A stretch of 64,000 nt of DNA from Candidatus Sulfotelmatobacter sp. (GTDB lineage: Bacteria; Vulcanimicrobiota; Vulcanimicrobiia; Vulcanimicrobiales; Vulcanimicrobiaceae). The notes beneath the pieces are model-generated. The model worked only from the letters and a program-made list of their open reading frames with translations, had not been told where the DNA came from and did no database searches. The position numbers and the translations under genes are program-made. Where the stretch lies: assembly GCA_035504415.1 (NCBI GenBank), contig DATJRY010000020.1:1-64000 (forward strand), read 5' to 3'. Below are positions 6,970-15,889 of the stretch, in pieces (within the stretch, counting starts at the first letter, position 1; each line of letters starts with the position of its first letter).

Positions 6970-9000
6970 CTACACGCCGGTCGGGTTGCGCTCGGGGACG
7001 AACTCGAAGCGCTCGTGCTTCGCGGTGAAGGTCCCCAAGCCGACGGTCGCCGTCCGCAGCTCGGTGGCATACCGCCCGAGCTCCGCTTGCGGGACCAGCG
7101 CCAGCACGCGGTCCCAGCCCGGTTTCTCGCCCGGCTCGAAGCCGAGGATCTGGCCGCGCTTGGCCGTCAGCTGCGCGACCGCACCGGACAGCGACGCGGA
7201 GGGAACCTGCGTTTCGACGCGGGCGAGCGGTTCGAGCACCTGCGTGCCGAGCTTCTCGAGCGCATCGCGCACGGCCATCCCCGCCGCGATCTTGAACGAG
7301 GCTTCGCTCGAATCGACGCTGTGGAAGGAGCCGTCGAACAGCGTGACGTGCAGGTCGGTGACGGGATACCCGTGCGGGCCGCCGCTCGCGAGCGCTTCGC
7401 GCACGCCTTTCTCGACCGCGGGGAAGAACTGCCGCGGCACCACGCCGCCGACGATCTTCTCCTCGAAGGTCACGCCGCTGCCGCGCGCGCGCGGCTCGAA
7501 GCGCAGCTTGACGTCGGCGAACTGGCCGTGGCCGCCGGTTTGGTGCTTGTAGCGCGCGTGCACCTCGGTGCCGCCGCGAATCGTCTCGCGATAGGCGACC
7601 GCCGGCGGGTTGGTCTTGACGTCGACGTTGTACTTGCGCGCCAGCCGCTCCGTCGCGGTCGCGACGTGCACTTCCCCGTTGCCCAGCAGTTGCAGCTCGT
7701 TGGTGAACTCGGCGCGCCCCACGCGCAGCGCCGGGTCCTCGTCGATGAGCCGCGCCAGCGCTTGCGAGAGCTTCGCTTCGTCGAGCCGCTGCGCCGGCGC
7801 GATCGCGACCGCGAACGACGGCTCGGCGAGGGGGACGGTCGGCATCAGCACGCCGGCGTTGGGCGAGCTCAGCGTGTCGCCGGTGCCGACGTTCTCCAGC
7901 CGCGCCAACGCGACGATCGAGCCCGGGCCGGCCGCGGTGACCGGCTCTTGCCGCTTGCCGAACAGCCGCACGATCCCGCTCAAGCGGACCGTCGCGTTGC
8001 CGCGCGAGGCGTCGACCAGCGCGCTCTGCGCGGTGATCGTGCCGCTGAACACGCGCACGACGGAGAGCTTTCCCTGCTGCGGGTGGTTGATGGTCTTGCA
8101 CACCTGCGCGACGACGGGCGCGTCGGCGCGCGGCTCGACCACGCGGCCGTCGACGTCGTGGCGCGGCTCGGTCTGCGGCGAGGGAAACAGGCGCGCGACG
8201 GCGTCGACCAGCGGTGCGACGCCGACGTTCTCCTGCGCGCTGCCGACCAGCACCGGAACGATCTGATCGTGCGAGCAGTCCTCGCACAGGTCGCGATCGA
8301 TCTCGTCCTGCGGCGGTTCTTTCCCGTCGAGCAGCTCTTCCATCAGCGCGTCGTCGAAATCGGCCAGCGCTTCGAGCAGCGTCGTGCGCTGCGCTTCGAC
8401 CAGGTCGTGCATTTGCGCCGGGACGTCGATCTCCGAGACGCGCGCGTCGCCGTCGAGATAGGCTTTGCGGGTGGCGAGATCGACGTAGCCGCCGAACTTC
8501 TCGCCGCCGCCCAGCGGCAGGTGGGTCGCGACGACGTGCGGTCCGTACGCGGCGCGCAGCGCCGCCAGCGTGCCCGCGAAGTCGGCGCCCGGCCGATCGG
8601 CCTTGTTGACGAAAAAGAGATGCGGCATCTTCCGCATCTCCAAGTAGTCTACGATCGCGGCGGTCTGCGCCACGCGGTCGGGGTCGGCATCGAGCACGAC
8701 CACCGCCGCGTCGACCGCGGCCAGCACGGTCTTCGTCTCCCCGAAGAAGTCGACGAAGCCGGGCGTGTCGACCAGCGTCAGGTCGACGGGTCCGCATGCG
8801 GCGTGCGCGAAGCCGCAGCACACGGATTGGAGGTGGTCGATCGCTTCGGGCTCGCAGTCGGTGATCGTCGTCCCGTCGCGGACGGATCCCCTGCGGGGAA
8901 TCGCCCCGCAATGTGCGAGCAGCGCTTCGACCAGCGTCGTCTTGCCCGCATGGTGCGGTCCGACGATGGCGATGTTCCTGAGGCGCGCGATGTCATCCAT
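6970..9000 (-). CDS. Elongation factor G-like translational GTPase (EF-G2 type)
   Basis: A 676-residue protein with the GTPase motifs of translation factors: P-loop GPHHAGKTTL near residue 15, DTPGF (G3), NKADRPG (G4) and a GSA-type G5, then EF-Tu domain II, and EF-G domains III-V (GGHGQFADV, YPVTDLHVTLFDGSFHSVDSSEASF). It departs from canonical FusA in the effector region (DCEPEAIDHLQSVCCGFAHA), which marks the EF-G-like paralogue group of unclear role. ATG 9000 is preferred over GTG 9021 because GGAGGG lies six bases before it. The upstream MFS gene ends 36 bases away on the same strand. Confidence 0.85.
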   Translation of the reverse strand: MDDIARLRNIAIVGPHHAGKTTLVEALLAHCGAIPRRGSVRDGTTITDCEPEAIDHLQSVCCGFAHAACGPVDLTLVDTPGFVDFFGETKTVLAAVDAAVVVLDADPDRVAQTAAIVDYLEMRKMPHLFFVNKADRPGADFAGTLAALRAAYGPHVVATHLPLGGGEKFGGYVDLATRKAYLDGDARVSEIDVPAQMHDLVEAQRTTLLEALADFDDALMEELLDGKEPPQDEIDRDLCEDCSHDQIVPVLVGSAQENVGVAPLVDAVARLFPSPQTEPRHDVDGRVVEPRADAPVVAQVCKTINHPQQGKLSVVRVFSGTITAQSALVDASRGNATVRLSGIVRLFGKRQEPVTAAGPGSIVALARLENVGTGDTLSSPNAGVLMPTVPLAEPSFAVAIAPAQRLDEAKLSQALARLIDEDPALRVGRAEFTNELQLLGNGEVHVATATERLARKYNVDVKTNPPAVAYRETIRGGTEVHARYKHQTGGHGQFADVKLRFEPRARGSGVTFEEKIVGGVVPRQFFPAVEKGVREALASGGPHGYPVTDLHVTLFDGSFHSVDSSEASFKIAAGMAVRDALEKLGTQVLEPLARVETQVPSASLSGAVAQLTAKRGQILGFEPGEKPGWDRVLALVPQAELGRYATELRTATVGLGTFTAKHERFEFVPERNPTGV

Positions 9001-9036
9001 CGGCTGCCCTCCTGCACTCACAAAAGGTCCGCGGGG

Positions 9037-10230
9037 CTACGCGTCCCGGCGAGGTTCCTCCTGCGGGGAGCGTGGCCGCAGGACCAGATAGGCCAGCGCC
9101 GCGGGCAGCGGCGCCAGGGCGGCCAGGGTGAGCGCCGCGTCGGCGCCGGCGCGGGTGACCACGACCCCGATCAGGGCGACCCCCAGCGAGCCGATCCCGA
9201 AGGCCACCCCGTTCATCAGACCGAGCGCCGTCCCCAGGTGCCGGGGCAGCAGCTCCTGGGCCAGGGTGACCCCGGGCGCGTTCTGGACGGCCAGCAGCGC
9301 CGAGCCGATCAGCAGGGCCACCACCGCCGGCGCACCGTGGAGGGCCAGGCCGGCCAGCAACGGGGGCACCGAGAGGAGCAGCCCGAGCACCGCCACGCGG
9401 CGCGCGCCGAAGCGGTCGGCGCCGGCGCCGCCGGCGTAGAGCCCGAGCGCCGCCGCGATCAGGAAGGCGGTGACGATCGCGCCGCTGGCCGTCAGCGGCA
9501 GGCCGCGCGCGCTGAGCAAGTTCGGCAAGTAGAACGCGAACGCGGCGGCCGTCAGGTAGCGCAGCGCCGTGCTGGCGACCAGGAAGCCGATGGCGACGTG
9601 GTCGACCTGCCCGAACGAGAAGCGGGCGGTGTGGCGCGGCGCGACCGCGTCGGCGTCGCGGGCGAAGGCCGGCATCAGCGCCGCCACGCCGAGCGCGGCG
9701 AGCACGCCCGGCACCGCCATCGCGACCGCCGCGCCGCCGCCGGCGTGCGCCAGCAGCACGGCCGCGACGATCGGGCCGATCCCGTAGCCGACCTGGCCGC
9801 CGATCTGGTAGATCGAGATCGCCGAGGCCCGCCGCGTCCCGCCCAGCAGCGCCGAATAGCGGCCCGCCTCGGGGTGCATGACGGCCGAGCCGAGGCCGCC
9901 CAGCACGACGCACGCCACCAGCACCGCCATCGACGCCGTCGCCGCGGCGGCCGAGACGGCGACCGCCGTCAGCGCGACCGACGCCGGCAAGAACCACCAC
10001 CGCCCGCGACGGTCGCTGTACGCGCCGACCAGCGGCTGGGCGACGGAGCTGGTCAGATACCAGGCGAAGGCGAGCGCGCCCTGACACCACGCCGGTAAGC
10101 CGGCGCGCGCGACGTCGTAGAAGAGCACGAACGGCAACACGCCCGAGTACAGGTCGCTCGCGCCGTGGGCGAACGCCATCAACGAGACGCCGCGCAGGTC
10201 CCAGCGGCGGGTCAGCGAGGCGGTTGACAT
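9037..10230 (-). CDS. MFS transporter, fosmidomycin-resistance (Fsr)-like
   Basis: A 397-residue integral membrane protein with about twelve hydrophobic segments. The opening (HGASDLYSGVLPFVL), the loop VQPLVGAYSDRRGRWW and the segment GLGSAVMHPEAGRYSAL match the Fsr-type major facilitator group, whose members export small drugs such as fosmidomycin; the real substrate here is unknown. ATG 10230 follows an AAAGG at about six bases and is preferred over the in-frame start at 10281, which would add a polar N-terminus. It is divergent from livM and lies upstream of the EF-G-like gene. Confidence 0.8.
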   Translation of the reverse strand: MSTASLTRRWDLRGVSLMAFAHGASDLYSGVLPFVLFYDVARAGLPAWCQGALAFAWYLTSSVAQPLVGAYSDRRGRWWFLPASVALTAVAVSAAAATASMAVLVACVVLGGLGSAVMHPEAGRYSALLGGTRRASAISIYQIGGQVGYGIGPIVAAVLLAHAGGGAAVAMAVPGVLAALGVAALMPAFARDADAVAPRHTARFSFGQVDHVAIGFLVASTALRYLTAAAFAFYLPNLLSARGLPLTASGAIVTAFLIAAALGLYAGGAGADRFGARRVAVLGLLLSVPPLLAGLALHGAPAVVALLIGSALLAVQNAPGVTLAQELLPRHLGTALGLMNGVAFGIGSLGVALIGVVVTRAGADAALTLAALAPLPAALAYLVLRPRSPQEEPRRDA

Positions 10231-10340
10231 TGCGTTGCCTTTCGGCAGGGCCGATTCGCGGCCTTCGGACCATTCGGCCACGCACGCGGCGCGCGTGACA
10301 AGGAGTTGCGTGCCTGCCCGCTGAGAATCGAGGCGCAGGA

Positions 10341-11294
10341 ATGTTGTTGCGCTCGACCGCTTACGGTCGCATCGGTGTGCTCCTGCTGCTCGTCGTCGCC
10401 GTGGCGGCGTGGCTGTTGCCGCCGTACTACACGGGGCTGATCGCGCTGGTCGGGCTCTACAGCCTGGTGACGATCGGGCTCAACCTGTTCATGGGCTACG
10501 CCGGACAGGTCTCGCTCGGACAGGCCGCGTTCTTCGGCATCGGCGCGTACGGCTCGGCGGTGCTGGCCACGCGCTACGGCGTCTCGCCGTGGATCGGCAC
10601 CATCGTCGGGGCGATCCTCGCGGCGGTCGTCGCCTACGCGCTCAGCTTCGTCGCGTTGCGCCTGCGCGAAAACTTGCTGGCGCTCGCGACGCTCGCGCTG
10701 GGGATCGTCATCGGCGTCGTCTTCAGTCAGTGGGACTATCTCGGGGGCACCTCGGGGATCAAAGGCATCCCCGGCTTCGCGCTCGGCCCGCACCTCTTCG
10801 GACTGCGCGACTATGCGGTGCTGGCGTTCGCGGTGCTCGCGATCGGCGTCTGGTTCGCCGGCAATCTCGTGCGTTCGAGCTTCGGGCGCGCGCTGATCGC
10901 GGTCTCCGCGGGCGAGCTGGGCGCGCAAGCGCTGGGCGTGGACGCGGAACGGCTGCGCCGCCAGACGTTCGTGCTCTCCGCCGTCTACGCCGGCGTCGCC
11001 GGCGGCATCTACGCCTCGTACCAGTCGTACATCGATCCGACGCAGTTCGGCTTTCTGCTCTCGGTACAGTTCGTGCTGATGTCGGTGATCGGCGGGATCC
11101 GCTCGCTGTGGGGCGCGGTGATCGGCGCCGCCGTCGTCGTCGCGCTCGGCCAAGTGCTGCAGGCCGTCGTCCCGCTGGTGCTGCCCAGCGCGCGCGGCGA
11201 CTTCCAGCAGTTCTTCCTCGGAATCATCTTGGTCGCGATGCTGATCCTTTTGCCGCGCGGTATCGCCGGCCGCCTCGCGGAAGGCCGGGCCTGA
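10341..11294 (+). CDS. livM: Branched-chain amino-acid ABC transporter permease LivM
   Basis: A 317-residue permease with about nine membrane segments and the LivM signature GLNLFMGYAGQVSLGQAAFFGIGAY near residues 50-74, plus a C-terminal block (FLLSVQFVLMSVIGGIRSLWGAVIGAA). LivM pairs with LivH to form the membrane channel for Leu/Ile/Val or related solutes. It is the first gene of an eleven-gene plus-strand run; its stop TGA directly touches the GTG of livH. The order M-H-G-F followed by the binding protein differs from the E. coli order but is common elsewhere. Confidence 0.9.
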   Translation: MLLRSTAYGRIGVLLLLVVAVAAWLLPPYYTGLIALVGLYSLVTIGLNLFMGYAGQVSLGQAAFFGIGAYGSAVLATRYGVSPWIGTIVGAILAAVVAYALSFVALRLRENLLALATLALGIVIGVVFSQWDYLGGTSGIKGIPGFALGPHLFGLRDYAVLAFAVLAIGVWFAGNLVRSSFGRALIAVSAGELGAQALGVDAERLRRQTFVLSAVYAGVAGGIYASYQSYIDPTQFGFLLSVQFVLMSVIGGIRSLWGAVIGAAVVVALGQVLQAVVPLVLPSARGDFQQFFLGIILVAMLILLPRGIAGRLAEGRA

Positions 11295-12170
11295 GTGCTG
11301 CTGTCCTCGATCTGGCAATACGTGCTGGCCGGCGTCGTCGTCGGCGCGATCTACGCGCTGGTCGCGGCCGGCTTCGTGCTGATCTATCAGGTGACCGGGA
11401 TCATCAATTTCGCGCAGGGCGAGTTCACCATGATCGGCGCGATGACGGCGGCCTCGCTGGCCGCGGCCGGGATGCCGTTGCCGCTGGCCGCGCTGCTGGC
11501 CGTGCTGGCCGCCGCCGTGGTCGGCGCGCTCTGCTATCTGCTGGCGATTCGACCGGCGGCGAAGGCGACCGGGGTGACGCTGATCTTCATCACGCTCGGT
11601 CTCGACGTCGCGATACGCGGTGCCGGCCTGTTCGTCTGGGGCACCAACCCGCTCAGCTTGAACGCGTTCAGCAGCGGGACGGCGATCACCATCTTCGGCG
11701 GCGTGTTGCCGCCGCAAGCGCCGTGGGTGCTCGCGACCGACCTCGTCGTGTTCGCGGGGCTGTACCTGTTCTTCCGGCACACCTACGCGGGGACGGCGGT
11801 GCGCGCGGCGGTCGCGAACCCGCCGATCGCTTCGACCTTCGGCATCCCGCTGCGCGCGTTCGCGTTCTGGAGCTTCGTCGTCGCGGCGGCGATCGGCGGA
11901 CTGGGCGGCGTGGTCATCGCGCCGATCCAGAGCCCGACCTTCGACATGGGACTCAACCTGGGCTTGGCCGGCTTCGTCGCCGCGGTGCTGGGCGGACTGG
12001 ACAGCCTGCCGGGCGCGTTGCTGGGCGGTTTCGTGCTCGGCATCGTCGAGAACGTCGCCGGCGGTTTGCTCTCGACCGGATGGGAAGAAGGCATCGGCTT
12101 TCTGATCCTGGTGATCGTGCTCGTGCTGCGACCGCAGGGGCTGCTCGGACGAGCGGCGCGCCGCGCGTGA
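11295..12170 (+). CDS. livH: Branched-chain amino-acid ABC transporter permease LivH
   Basis: A 291-residue permease starting at GTG 11295 with no gap after livM. It has the LivH family opening GAIYALVAAGFVLIYQVTGIINFAQGEF (written here in two parts: GAIYALVAAGFVLIYQ then INFAQGEF), eight or so membrane segments, and the ending GGLLSTGWEEGIGFLILVIVLVLRPQGLLG in the same style. The last bases encode both its stop and the GTG start of livG (GTGA), so translation is coupled. Confidence 0.9.
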   Translation: MLLSSIWQYVLAGVVVGAIYALVAAGFVLIYQVTGIINFAQGEFTMIGAMTAASLAAAGMPLPLAALLAVLAAAVVGALCYLLAIRPAAKATGVTLIFITLGLDVAIRGAGLFVWGTNPLSLNAFSSGTAITIFGGVLPPQAPWVLATDLVVFAGLYLFFRHTYAGTAVRAAVANPPIASTFGIPLRAFAFWSFVVAAAIGGLGGVVIAPIQSPTFDMGLNLGLAGFVAAVLGGLDSLPGALLGGFVLGIVENVAGGLLSTGWEEGIGFLILVIVLVLRPQGLLGRAARRA

Positions 12171-12982
12171 CGGCCGGCGCGCCCGCGTCGACCGCGACGC
12201 TCGCGGTGCGCGGCGTGACGATGCGCTTCGGCGGCGTCGTCGCGGTCGACGACGTCGCCTTTACCGCGCGCGGCGGCGAAGTGCTGGGCGTCATGGGGCC
12301 CAACGGCGCCGGCAAGACGACGCTCTTCAACGTCATCAGCGGCGTGCAGCGCCCGACCGCCGGCAGCGTGGAGCTCGACGGCACGGTGCTGACGGGGATG
12401 AGCGTCGACCGCGTCGCCGGCCACGGCGTGACGCGTACGTTCCAAACGCCGGTGATGTTCTGGGGGCTGACGGTGCGCGAGAGCGTCGCCGTCGCGCTGG
12501 CCGCGCGCGAGACGGGCCGCGTCTATCCGCCGCCGCCGGTGCACGGGCTGGTGCCCAGCGGGCTGGGTTTGCCCGGACGGCGCGCGCGCGACGAAGCGTT
12601 GCGCGAACAGGCCGATGCGCTGCTGGCCGCGGCCGGGATCGCACACATGGGCGATCGCGTCACCGAGTCGCTGGCGTTCGGCGAAGAGCGGCTGCTGGAG
12701 ATGACGCGCGCGCTGGCGATGGGCCCGCGCGTGCTGCTGCTCGACGAGCCGCTCTCCGGGCTCAACCCCGACGAGATCGCCGACGTCATCCGCGCCGTGC
12801 GTGCCGCGCGGGCCGACGGCATCGCGGTGCTGCTGGTCGAGCACGCGGTGGGCGAGCTGCTCGGCGTGGCCGACCGCGTCGTCGTGCTCGACCACGGGCG
12901 CACGATCGCGCAGGGCGACCCCAAGGCGATCGCGGCCGATCCGGTGGTGATCGACGCCTACCTCGGAGACGAGCTCGAATGA
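12167..12982 (+). CDS. livG: Branched-chain amino-acid ABC transporter ATP-binding protein LivG
   Basis: A 271-residue ATPase: Walker A GPNGAGKTT (residues 43-51), Q-loop region TRTFQTPVMFWGLTVRE, signature LAFGEERLLEMTRAL in place of the usual LSGGQ (as is normal for LivG), and Walker B VLLLDEPLSGLNP. The H-loop is LLVEHAV. The long insert between Q-loop and signature (residues about 110-150) is typical of LivG. GTG 12167 overlaps the livH stop and the gene's stop overlaps ATG of livF. Confidence 0.9.
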   Translation: MTAGAPASTATLAVRGVTMRFGGVVAVDDVAFTARGGEVLGVMGPNGAGKTTLFNVISGVQRPTAGSVELDGTVLTGMSVDRVAGHGVTRTFQTPVMFWGLTVRESVAVALAARETGRVYPPPPVHGLVPSGLGLPGRRARDEALREQADALLAAAGIAHMGDRVTESLAFGEERLLEMTRALAMGPRVLLLDEPLSGLNPDEIADVIRAVRAARADGIAVLLVEHAVGELLGVADRVVVLDHGRTIAQGDPKAIAADPVVIDAYLGDELE

Positions 12983-13698
12983 ACGACGACGCGCCGGTCC
13001 TGCAGGTCGAGAACGTCTCGACGACGCGCGGGCGCGTGCAGGTGCTGTGGGACGTCAGCCTGCAGGTCGGCCGCGGCGAGACGGTCGCGCTGGTCGGTCC
13101 CAACGGCGCCGGCAAGACGACGCTGGTCGGCTCGATCACCGGCTTGATCCCGCCGTTCGCCGGCAGCGTGCGCGTGCGCGGCGAGGACGTCACGGGCAAC
13201 GCGCCGCGGGCGATGGCGAAACGGCGCGTCGCCCTGGTGCCGGAGCGGCGCGGAATCTTCGCGCCGCTGACGGTGCGCGAGAACCTGATGCTAGGCGCGT
13301 ATTCGCGGCGCGCGTCGCGGGCGGAGCTGGCGGCCGACGTGGCCGACGTGCTCGAGCTGTTTCCCGCGCTGCGGCGCTACATCGACGCGCTGGCCGGTTC
13401 GCTCTCGGGCGGCGAGCAGCAGATGGTCGCGATCGGCCGCGCGCTGATGGCGAAGCCGGAGCTGCTGCTGCTCGACGAGCCGAGCCTCGGTCTCGCGCCC
13501 AAAGTGCGCGCGGAGAACTTCGGCGCGCTCGCGCGACTCGCCGAGCGCGGCGTCACGATCCTGCTCGTCGAGCAGAATTTGCGACTGGCCGCCAAGATCT
13601 GTTCGCGCGCGTACATGATGCAGCGTGGCCGCGTCGTCGGCACCGAATCGTCGGACGAGCTGGCGCGCTCGGCCCGGCGCGTCTACCTGGAGTTGTAG
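12979..13698 (+). CDS. livF: Branched-chain amino-acid ABC transporter ATP-binding protein LivF
   Basis: A 239-residue ATPase with Walker A GPNGAGKTT (about 40-48), a signature LSGGEQQMVAIGRALM, Walker B LLLLDEPSLGLAP and switch His-replacement loop LLVEQN typical of LivF. It forms the nucleotide-binding pair with LivG. ATG 12979 overlaps the livG stop (ATGA). An AGGAGG straddles its stop and serves the next gene. Confidence 0.9.
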   Translation: MNDDAPVLQVENVSTTRGRVQVLWDVSLQVGRGETVALVGPNGAGKTTLVGSITGLIPPFAGSVRVRGEDVTGNAPRAMAKRRVALVPERRGIFAPLTVRENLMLGAYSRRASRAELAADVADVLELFPALRRYIDALAGSLSGGEQQMVAIGRALMAKPELLLLDEPSLGLAPKVRAENFGALARLAERGVTILLVEQNLRLAAKICSRAYMMQRGRVVGTESSDELARSARRVYLEL

Positions 13699-13709
13699 GA
13701 GGAAATAGC

Positions 13710-14882
13710 ATGCGTTCGTCCCTTCGTCTCGCCGCGGGCGCACTCGGTCTCGCGCTGATCTGCTCGGTCGCACCGAGCCGGCCCGTCGCCGCGGCCGGTG
13801 AACCGTACGTCATCGGCGCCATCCTCTCCGAGAGCGGGCCGGGTGCGACGCTCGGGCGCCCCGAGGCGGACAGCATGCAGCTGGCCGTCGACGACATCAA
13901 CAAGGCGGGCGGGATCGCGGGCCGCCAGATCAAGCTGACGATCCTCGACGATCAGTCCGACGCGACGACGGCGGTCAACGACTTCCGCAAGCTCGAGGAC
14001 GATCACCCGATCGCGATCTTCGGTACGCCGCTCACGCCCACGTCGCTCGCGCTCGTCGACGAGGCGCAAAAGGCGCAGATCCCGCTGGTGTCGTTCGCAT
14101 CGAGCGCGAGCGTCGTCACGCCGGTCGACCAGCACAAGTGGATCTTCAAGATCCCGATCAACGACACCGAAGTCGCCAAAGCGATGCAGGCCTACATGAA
14201 GAAGCACGGCCAGACCAAGGTCTCGTTCATCTACCGCAACGACGACTACGGCAAGACCGGGCGCGCGCACTTCCTGGAGGCCGGGAAGGCCGAGGGCTTC
14301 ACCGAGGTCTCGAGCGACGCGATCGACGCGACCGCCGGCGACGCGACGACGCAGCTCACGCACGTCAAGGCCGCCAACCCGCAGGCGCTGATCTGCTGGA
14401 CGACGCTGCCGTCGGCCAACGTCATCCTGCGCGGCTTCCGCGAGCTGGGCTTGACGATGCCGCTCTACTACTCCGACGGCGCCGCGACGGGCGTGTTCCC
14501 CAAGCAGGCGGGGCCGGCGATCGACGGGACGTACATCGCGACGATGAAGGTCAACGTCGCCGACCAGCTGCCCGAGGGCGACCCCACGAAGAGGCCGCTC
14601 GACCACTACATCGCCGCGTTCGACGCCGGGTATCCGAAGGACGCGCCGGTCAGCATCTTCGGCACCTGGGGCTACGACGGCGTCGGCTTCCTCAAGGCCG
14701 CGCTCGAGAAGCTGAACGGCAAGAACGTCACGGCGGCGACGCTGCGCGACCAGTTCGAGCACACGACCTTCGTCGGCGTCTCGGGGACGTTCCGCTTCTC
14801 GCCCAGCCAGCACTACGGACTCTCCGAGAGCGACGTGCTCGTCTCGCAGATCCAGCACGGCAAGTTCACCATCGTTCATTAG
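13710..14882 (+). CDS. Branched-chain amino-acid ABC transporter solute-binding protein (copy 1)
   Basis: A 390-residue exported protein: signal peptide about residues 1-28 (ending VAAAG), then a type I periplasmic-binding fold (YVIGAILSESGPGATLGRPE, DDINKAGGIAGR, TILDDQSDATTAVNDFRKL, FIYRNDDYGKTG). The start ATG 13710 is preceded by AGGAGG. It should deliver the ligand to LivHMGF. It is closely similar to the protein at 18230-19399, and both keep the unusual SESGPG at the binding loop, suggesting duplicate ligand receptors. Its stop TAG is the first part of a two-hairpin element. Confidence 0.88.
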   Translation: MRSSLRLAAGALGLALICSVAPSRPVAAAGEPYVIGAILSESGPGATLGRPEADSMQLAVDDINKAGGIAGRQIKLTILDDQSDATTAVNDFRKLEDDHPIAIFGTPLTPTSLALVDEAQKAQIPLVSFASSASVVTPVDQHKWIFKIPINDTEVAKAMQAYMKKHGQTKVSFIYRNDDYGKTGRAHFLEAGKAEGFTEVSSDAIDATAGDATTQLTHVKAANPQALICWTTLPSANVILRGFRELGLTMPLYYSDGAATGVFPKQAGPAIDGTYIATMKVNVADQLPEGDPTKRPLDHYIAAFDAGYPKDAPVSIFGTWGYDGVGFLKAALEKLNGKNVTAATLRDQFEHTTFVGVSGTFRFSPSQHYGLSESDVLVSQIQHGKFTIVH

Positions 14883-14933
14883 TGGGTTCGCCTTTCGGCG
14901 AACCCGTCGCGTTCGGGCTTCGCCCGAGCCGCC
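14883..14933 (+). repeat. Two-hairpin intergenic element, copy A
   Basis: Directly after the binding-protein stop (TAG at 14880-14882) comes hairpin 1, a perfect 9-bp stem GGGTTCGCC/GGCGAACCC (14884-14892 with 14897-14905). It is followed by a core at 14907-14933 that contains hairpin 2, TCGGGC-TTC-GCCCGA (14913-14927). The 27-base core is repeated exactly, in inverse orientation, at 54934-54960. In both copies the element spans stop codon to ribosome binding site of two co-directional genes. Confidence 0.85.
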
Positions 14934-14944
14934 GGAGGTACGGT

Positions 14945-15889
14945 ATGACCCAAGCCGAGCGGGAGCGTGCGTACCGCGCGTTCTCCCTCGCGCGGGCACT
15001 CGACGAACGGATGTGGCGGCTCGCGCGCGCGGGCCGTGCCCACTTCGCCGTGCCGTGCAGCGGCCACGAAGCGATCGGCATCGGCTACGCGCTGGCGCTG
15101 CAGCCGGGGCTGGATTGGCTCTCGCCGCACTACCGCGACCTGGCCGCGCTGCTCGTGCTCGGCATGCAGCCGCGCGAGGTGATGCTGTGCTTTTTCTCGC
15201 GCCCGTCCGATCCGAACGCGCGCGGGCGCCAGCCGTACGCGCACTTCGGCTCGCGGCGGCTGCACGTGCTCTCGCAGCAAGGACCGCAGCCCAACCACTG
15301 CACGCACGGCGTCGGCTGCGCCTGGGCCTCAAAGCTGCTGGGCGACGGCAGCGTTTCGGTGGTGGCGTTCGGTGACGGCGGGGCGCAGAAAGGCGAGGTC
15401 CACGAGTCGATGAACCTGGCCGTCGTCCACCGCTTGCCGGTCGTGTTCGTGATCCATCGCAACGGCTGGACGCAGTCGGTCAAGCGCGCCGACGAGTACG
15501 CGACCGAGACGCTGGTCGAGCGCGCCGCCGGCTACGGGATGCCGGGGCACGCGGTGGACGGCATGGACCTCGAGGCGATGTTCGCCGCGGCCGGCACCGC
15601 CGTCGCGCGCGCCCGCGCCGGCGAAGGCCCCTCGCTGATCGACGCCGCCTGCGTGCGTTTTCTTCCCAACACCTCGAACGACGACGACACGCGCTACCGC
15701 GATCCGGCCGAGGTCAGCGCCGCGCGCGCCACGCTCGACCCGCTCGTGCGCGCACGCGCGCTGGTCGACCCCGCGTTCGCCGACCGTGCCGACGCCGAGG
15801 CCGCGGCGGCGGCCGACGACGCCGCCGAGTGGGCGGAGGCCCAGCCGCTCGGCGATCCGGCCACCGTCGCGGAGCACGCCTATGCGTGA
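14945..15889 (+). CDS. 2-oxoacid dehydrogenase E1 component, alpha subunit
   Basis: A 314-residue thiamine-diphosphate enzyme subunit of the branched-chain/pyruvate dehydrogenase type. The cofactor motif runs from GDGGAQKGEVHES (residues 143-155) to NLAVVHRLPVVFVIHRNGW, the GDG-x(n)-N pattern that binds Mg-ThDP; the H-x-x-H-P region SPHYRDLAALL and a phosphorylation-loop-like NTSNDDDTRYRD are also present. It pairs with the next gene to decarboxylate a 2-oxoacid. ATG 14945 follows GGAGG, and the position right behind a branched-chain importer favours branched-chain 2-oxoacids as substrate (inference). Confidence 0.88.
   Translation: MTQAERERAYRAFSLARALDERMWRLARAGRAHFAVPCSGHEAIGIGYALALQPGLDWLSPHYRDLAALLVLGMQPREVMLCFFSRPSDPNARGRQPYAHFGSRRLHVLSQQGPQPNHCTHGVGCAWASKLLGDGSVSVVAFGDGGAQKGEVHESMNLAVVHRLPVVFVIHRNGWTQSVKRADEYATETLVERAAGYGMPGHAVDGMDLEAMFAAAGTAVARARAGEGPSLIDAACVRFLPNTSNDDDTRYRDPAEVSAARATLDPLVRARALVDPAFADRADAEAAAAADDAAEWAEAQPLGDPATVAEHAYA

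Noticed and set aside
6874-10098. A 1074-codon plus-strand reading frame across the EF-G-like and MFS genes
   Set aside because: It is rich in Arg, Ala and Gly with no motif, and lies antisense to two genes with unmistakable family motifs. High G+C makes long antisense frames common.
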